From contig PAOC01000019.1 in assembly GCA_002708465.1 (NCBI GenBank), positions 1 to 6,808 of the forward strand: 6,808 nucleotides of DNA, given 5' to 3'. This DNA is from Planctomycetota bacterium (lineage in GTDB: Bacteria; Planctomycetota; UBA8108). Made by a program: the position numbers and the translations under genes. Positions 5,804-6,808 of the stretch are shown here, in pieces (within the stretch, counting starts at the first letter, position 1; each line of letters opens with the position of its first letter). Below the pieces are notes generated by a model. That model saw nothing but the letters and a program-made list of their open reading frames with translations, did no database searches and was not told the DNA's origin.

Positions 5804-6606
5804 TCAACACCCCCTCGACCCGCGGCTGCCGCGGCCACCAGGCGCTTCGCCAGGCCGCGACGCTTCCGGCGTATGATCTCGGGCGTCTCCTGCCGGGCGA
5901 GCTCTTCCTTGAGCTCTTCCTTCGTCATCATCAGCTCTCGTTCGAGCCTCCACCACCGGTAGAACCAGTCGAGAACTCCAAGCGCGATGAGTCCGGCAAC
6001 AAGGACGGCCGCGGAACTGAGAAGATACTCCGATCCGAGCCGCACGCCGGCGACACCCGGACTGCTCATCAGGATTTGCGGGCTGACGGCGCCCCTGCCG
6101 GCAAGCAGAGGGGCGACCGCCCAATAGAGTCCGCCGGCAAGCCAGGCGCACTTCGCCAGCGCGAAGAAACCCGAGGCTAAGGAACTCGAAGAGAAAAATC
6201 TTCCCCAGCCGGCGGCCGGAGACAGGCGCCCGAGGTCGGGAGAGACCGCGGTGGGCCTGAAAACCCAGCCGCTCTGAACGAGACTCGAGATCAGCACCAG
6301 CGCGATCATCGCCAAGAGCGCCGGCACCAGGAAGCCCGCCGCCTCCAGCAGGATGTCGCGGAGAAAGGGAGGCGCGGTAAGCGAGGTGAGCTTCTGCGCG
6401 ACAAAGGCTTCCCGCAGCAGCTCACCGACCCTGGTCGTGGCGCGCTCAAGAAACGGACCTCCGAGCTGGCGAAACGCCAGGAGAATCCAGAGCAGGGAAA
6501 AGGCCGCAACGAGGTCGCGGCTTACCGCGACACGTCCCTGCTCCCGGGCCAGACGGCGCCTTGCCTCGGTAGGCTTCTCAGTTTTCTGGTCCCAATGCGA
6601 CGACAT
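5800..6606 (-). CDS. flhB: Flagellar export protein FlhB, lacking the C-terminal autocleavage domain
   Basis: FlhB is an export-gate membrane protein. Its cytoplasmic domain normally self-cleaves at an NPTH motif and switches export from rod/hook to filament substrates. This copy has 268 residues against about 350-380 usual. The N-terminal signature QKTEKPTEARRRLAREQG (7-24) is typical, and four membrane segments lie near 31-48, 88-112, 143-169 and 194-216. The cytoplasmic linker helix (LMMTKEELKEELARQ, 225-239) is also normal. The protein then ends with RRGLAKRL plus a short Ala/Gly tail, where family members read on through PKADVV into NPTH. No NPTH is encoded, and the stop overlaps the flhA ATG, so nothing remains downstream to be joined by a frameshift. 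Start: the ATG at 6606 is the only in-frame ATG giving a normal N-terminus, but the strong GGAGG is 15 nt away, an odd spacing. The function is probably the export-gate scaffold, with switching done otherwise or lost. Confidence 0.93.
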   Translation of the reverse strand: MSSHWDQKTEKPTEARRRLAREQGRVAVSRDLVAAFSLLWILLAFRQLGGPFLERATTRVGELLREAFVAQKLTSLTAPPFLRDILLEAAGFLVPALLAMIALVLISSLVQSGWVFRPTAVSPDLGRLSPAAGWGRFFSSSSLASGFFALAKCAWLAGGLYWAVAPLLAGRGAVSPQILMSSPGVAGVRLGSEYLLSSAAVLVAGLIALGVLDWFYRWWRLERELMMTKEELKEELARQETPEIIRRKRRGLAKRLVAAAAAGRGGVE

Positions 6607-6626
6607 CTTTTTTATCCATTACCTCC
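6578..6626 (-). promoter_or_regulatory. flhB ribosome-binding region with an overlapping 13-codon upstream frame
   Basis: A strong GGAGG (6626-6622) lies 2 nt before an ATG at 6619 that opens MDKKDVVALGPEN and stops at a TGA at 6580-6578, inside flhB and in another frame. The flhB ATG at 6606 is 15 nt from the same GGAGG. Between them lies a run of six A (6613-6608), and dropping one A would fuse MDKK directly to the FlhB start. In the flhB frame an ATA codon (6615-6613) sits at an ideal 6-nt spacing. Confidence 0.35.
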
Positions 6627-6634
6627 GGAAACCA

Positions 6635-6808
6635 TCAGCCGCTCCAGCTCGAAAGAAAACCTTCTCCATCCCTCACTGCCGAACGCAGCATCCCGCCCAC
6701 ATACCTTACCGAGACCGGCAGCGACGCGTAGAGCGCCGCCATTCCGACCAGCAGCCTTACCGGCAAGCCCAGGGTAAACAGCTCGGCCTGGGGAAGCGCC
6801 CTTCCCAG
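6635..6808 (-). CDS. fliR: Flagellar export protein FliR, C-terminal end (5' truncated by window)
   Basis: The frame enters at the window edge and ends with a TGA at 6637-6635, giving the last 57 residues. LGRALPQAELFTLGLPVRLL followed by a hydrophobic VGMAALYASLPV stretch matches the usual FliR end, where a [LV]xRxxPQxxVFxxGxP[LV]K/R motif precedes the last membrane segment. FliR is a core subunit of the helical FliPQR export channel in the inner membrane. It lies 28 bases upstream of flhB, in the usual fliR-flhB-flhA order, and is presumably in the same operon. The identification rests on this C-terminal motif and the context. Confidence 0.88.
   Translation of the reverse strand: MGRALPQAELFTLGLPVRLLVGMAALYASLPVSVRYVGGMLRSAVRDGEGFLSSWSG

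Noticed and set aside
5800..5850. FlhB shortening explained as a simple frameshift
   Set aside because: Other frames across and after the G5 run contain no NPTH-like segment, and flhA begins at once, so no single-base change restores the missing domain.

Overview
The window is the distal end of a flagellar export and regulation operon on the minus strand. In transcription order it reads fliR (3' end only), flhB, flhA, flhF, flhG, fliA. On the plus strand at the left edge, converging on fliA, is the 3' end of a larC-type nickel-insertion gene. The DNA is GC-rich and the gene order flhB-flhA-flhF-flhG-fliA is widespread in bacteria. Together with an FlhF/FlhG pair (a system that sets flagellar number and place) this suggests a motile, high-GC bacterium outside the enteric type of flagellar gene organisation. 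The sequence alone does not let me name a phylum.

Layout: 1-189, larC 3' end (+). 190-586 has no intact gene and is filled by a scrambled, diverged partial copy of fliA (-), whose open frame runs on into the larC 3' end. 587-1363, intact fliA (-). 1364-1599 is a regulatory gap with a near-consensus sigma-28 promoter pointing at fliA, a 12-bp palindrome upstream of it, a small hairpin in the leader and one doubtful 51-codon frame. 1600-6606, flhG, flhF, flhA and flhB, tightly packed with 4-bp stop/start overlaps at flhB/flhA and flhF/flhG, and at most a 5-nt gap at flhA/flhF. 6635-6808, fliR 3' end.

The genes fit one pathway. FliR, FlhB and FlhA form the membrane export gate of the flagellar type III apparatus. 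FlhF (SRP-type GTPase) and FlhG (MinD-type ATPase) control where and how many flagella are built. FliA (sigma-28) switches on late flagellar genes and, from the promoter seen here, probably its own gene.

Three points deserve attention. FlhB ends just before the position of the NPTH self-cleavage motif, so the cytoplasmic specificity-switch domain is missing, while the flhA start overlaps its stop cleanly. Downstream of fliA lies a shuffled fliA fragment that has stayed open in one frame and keeps a 70-bp block (the sigma region 4 helix-turn-helix) at 68/70 identity to fliA, although its flanks have diverged strongly. The fliA gene has its own sigma-28 promoter inside the operon, which implies positive feedback.
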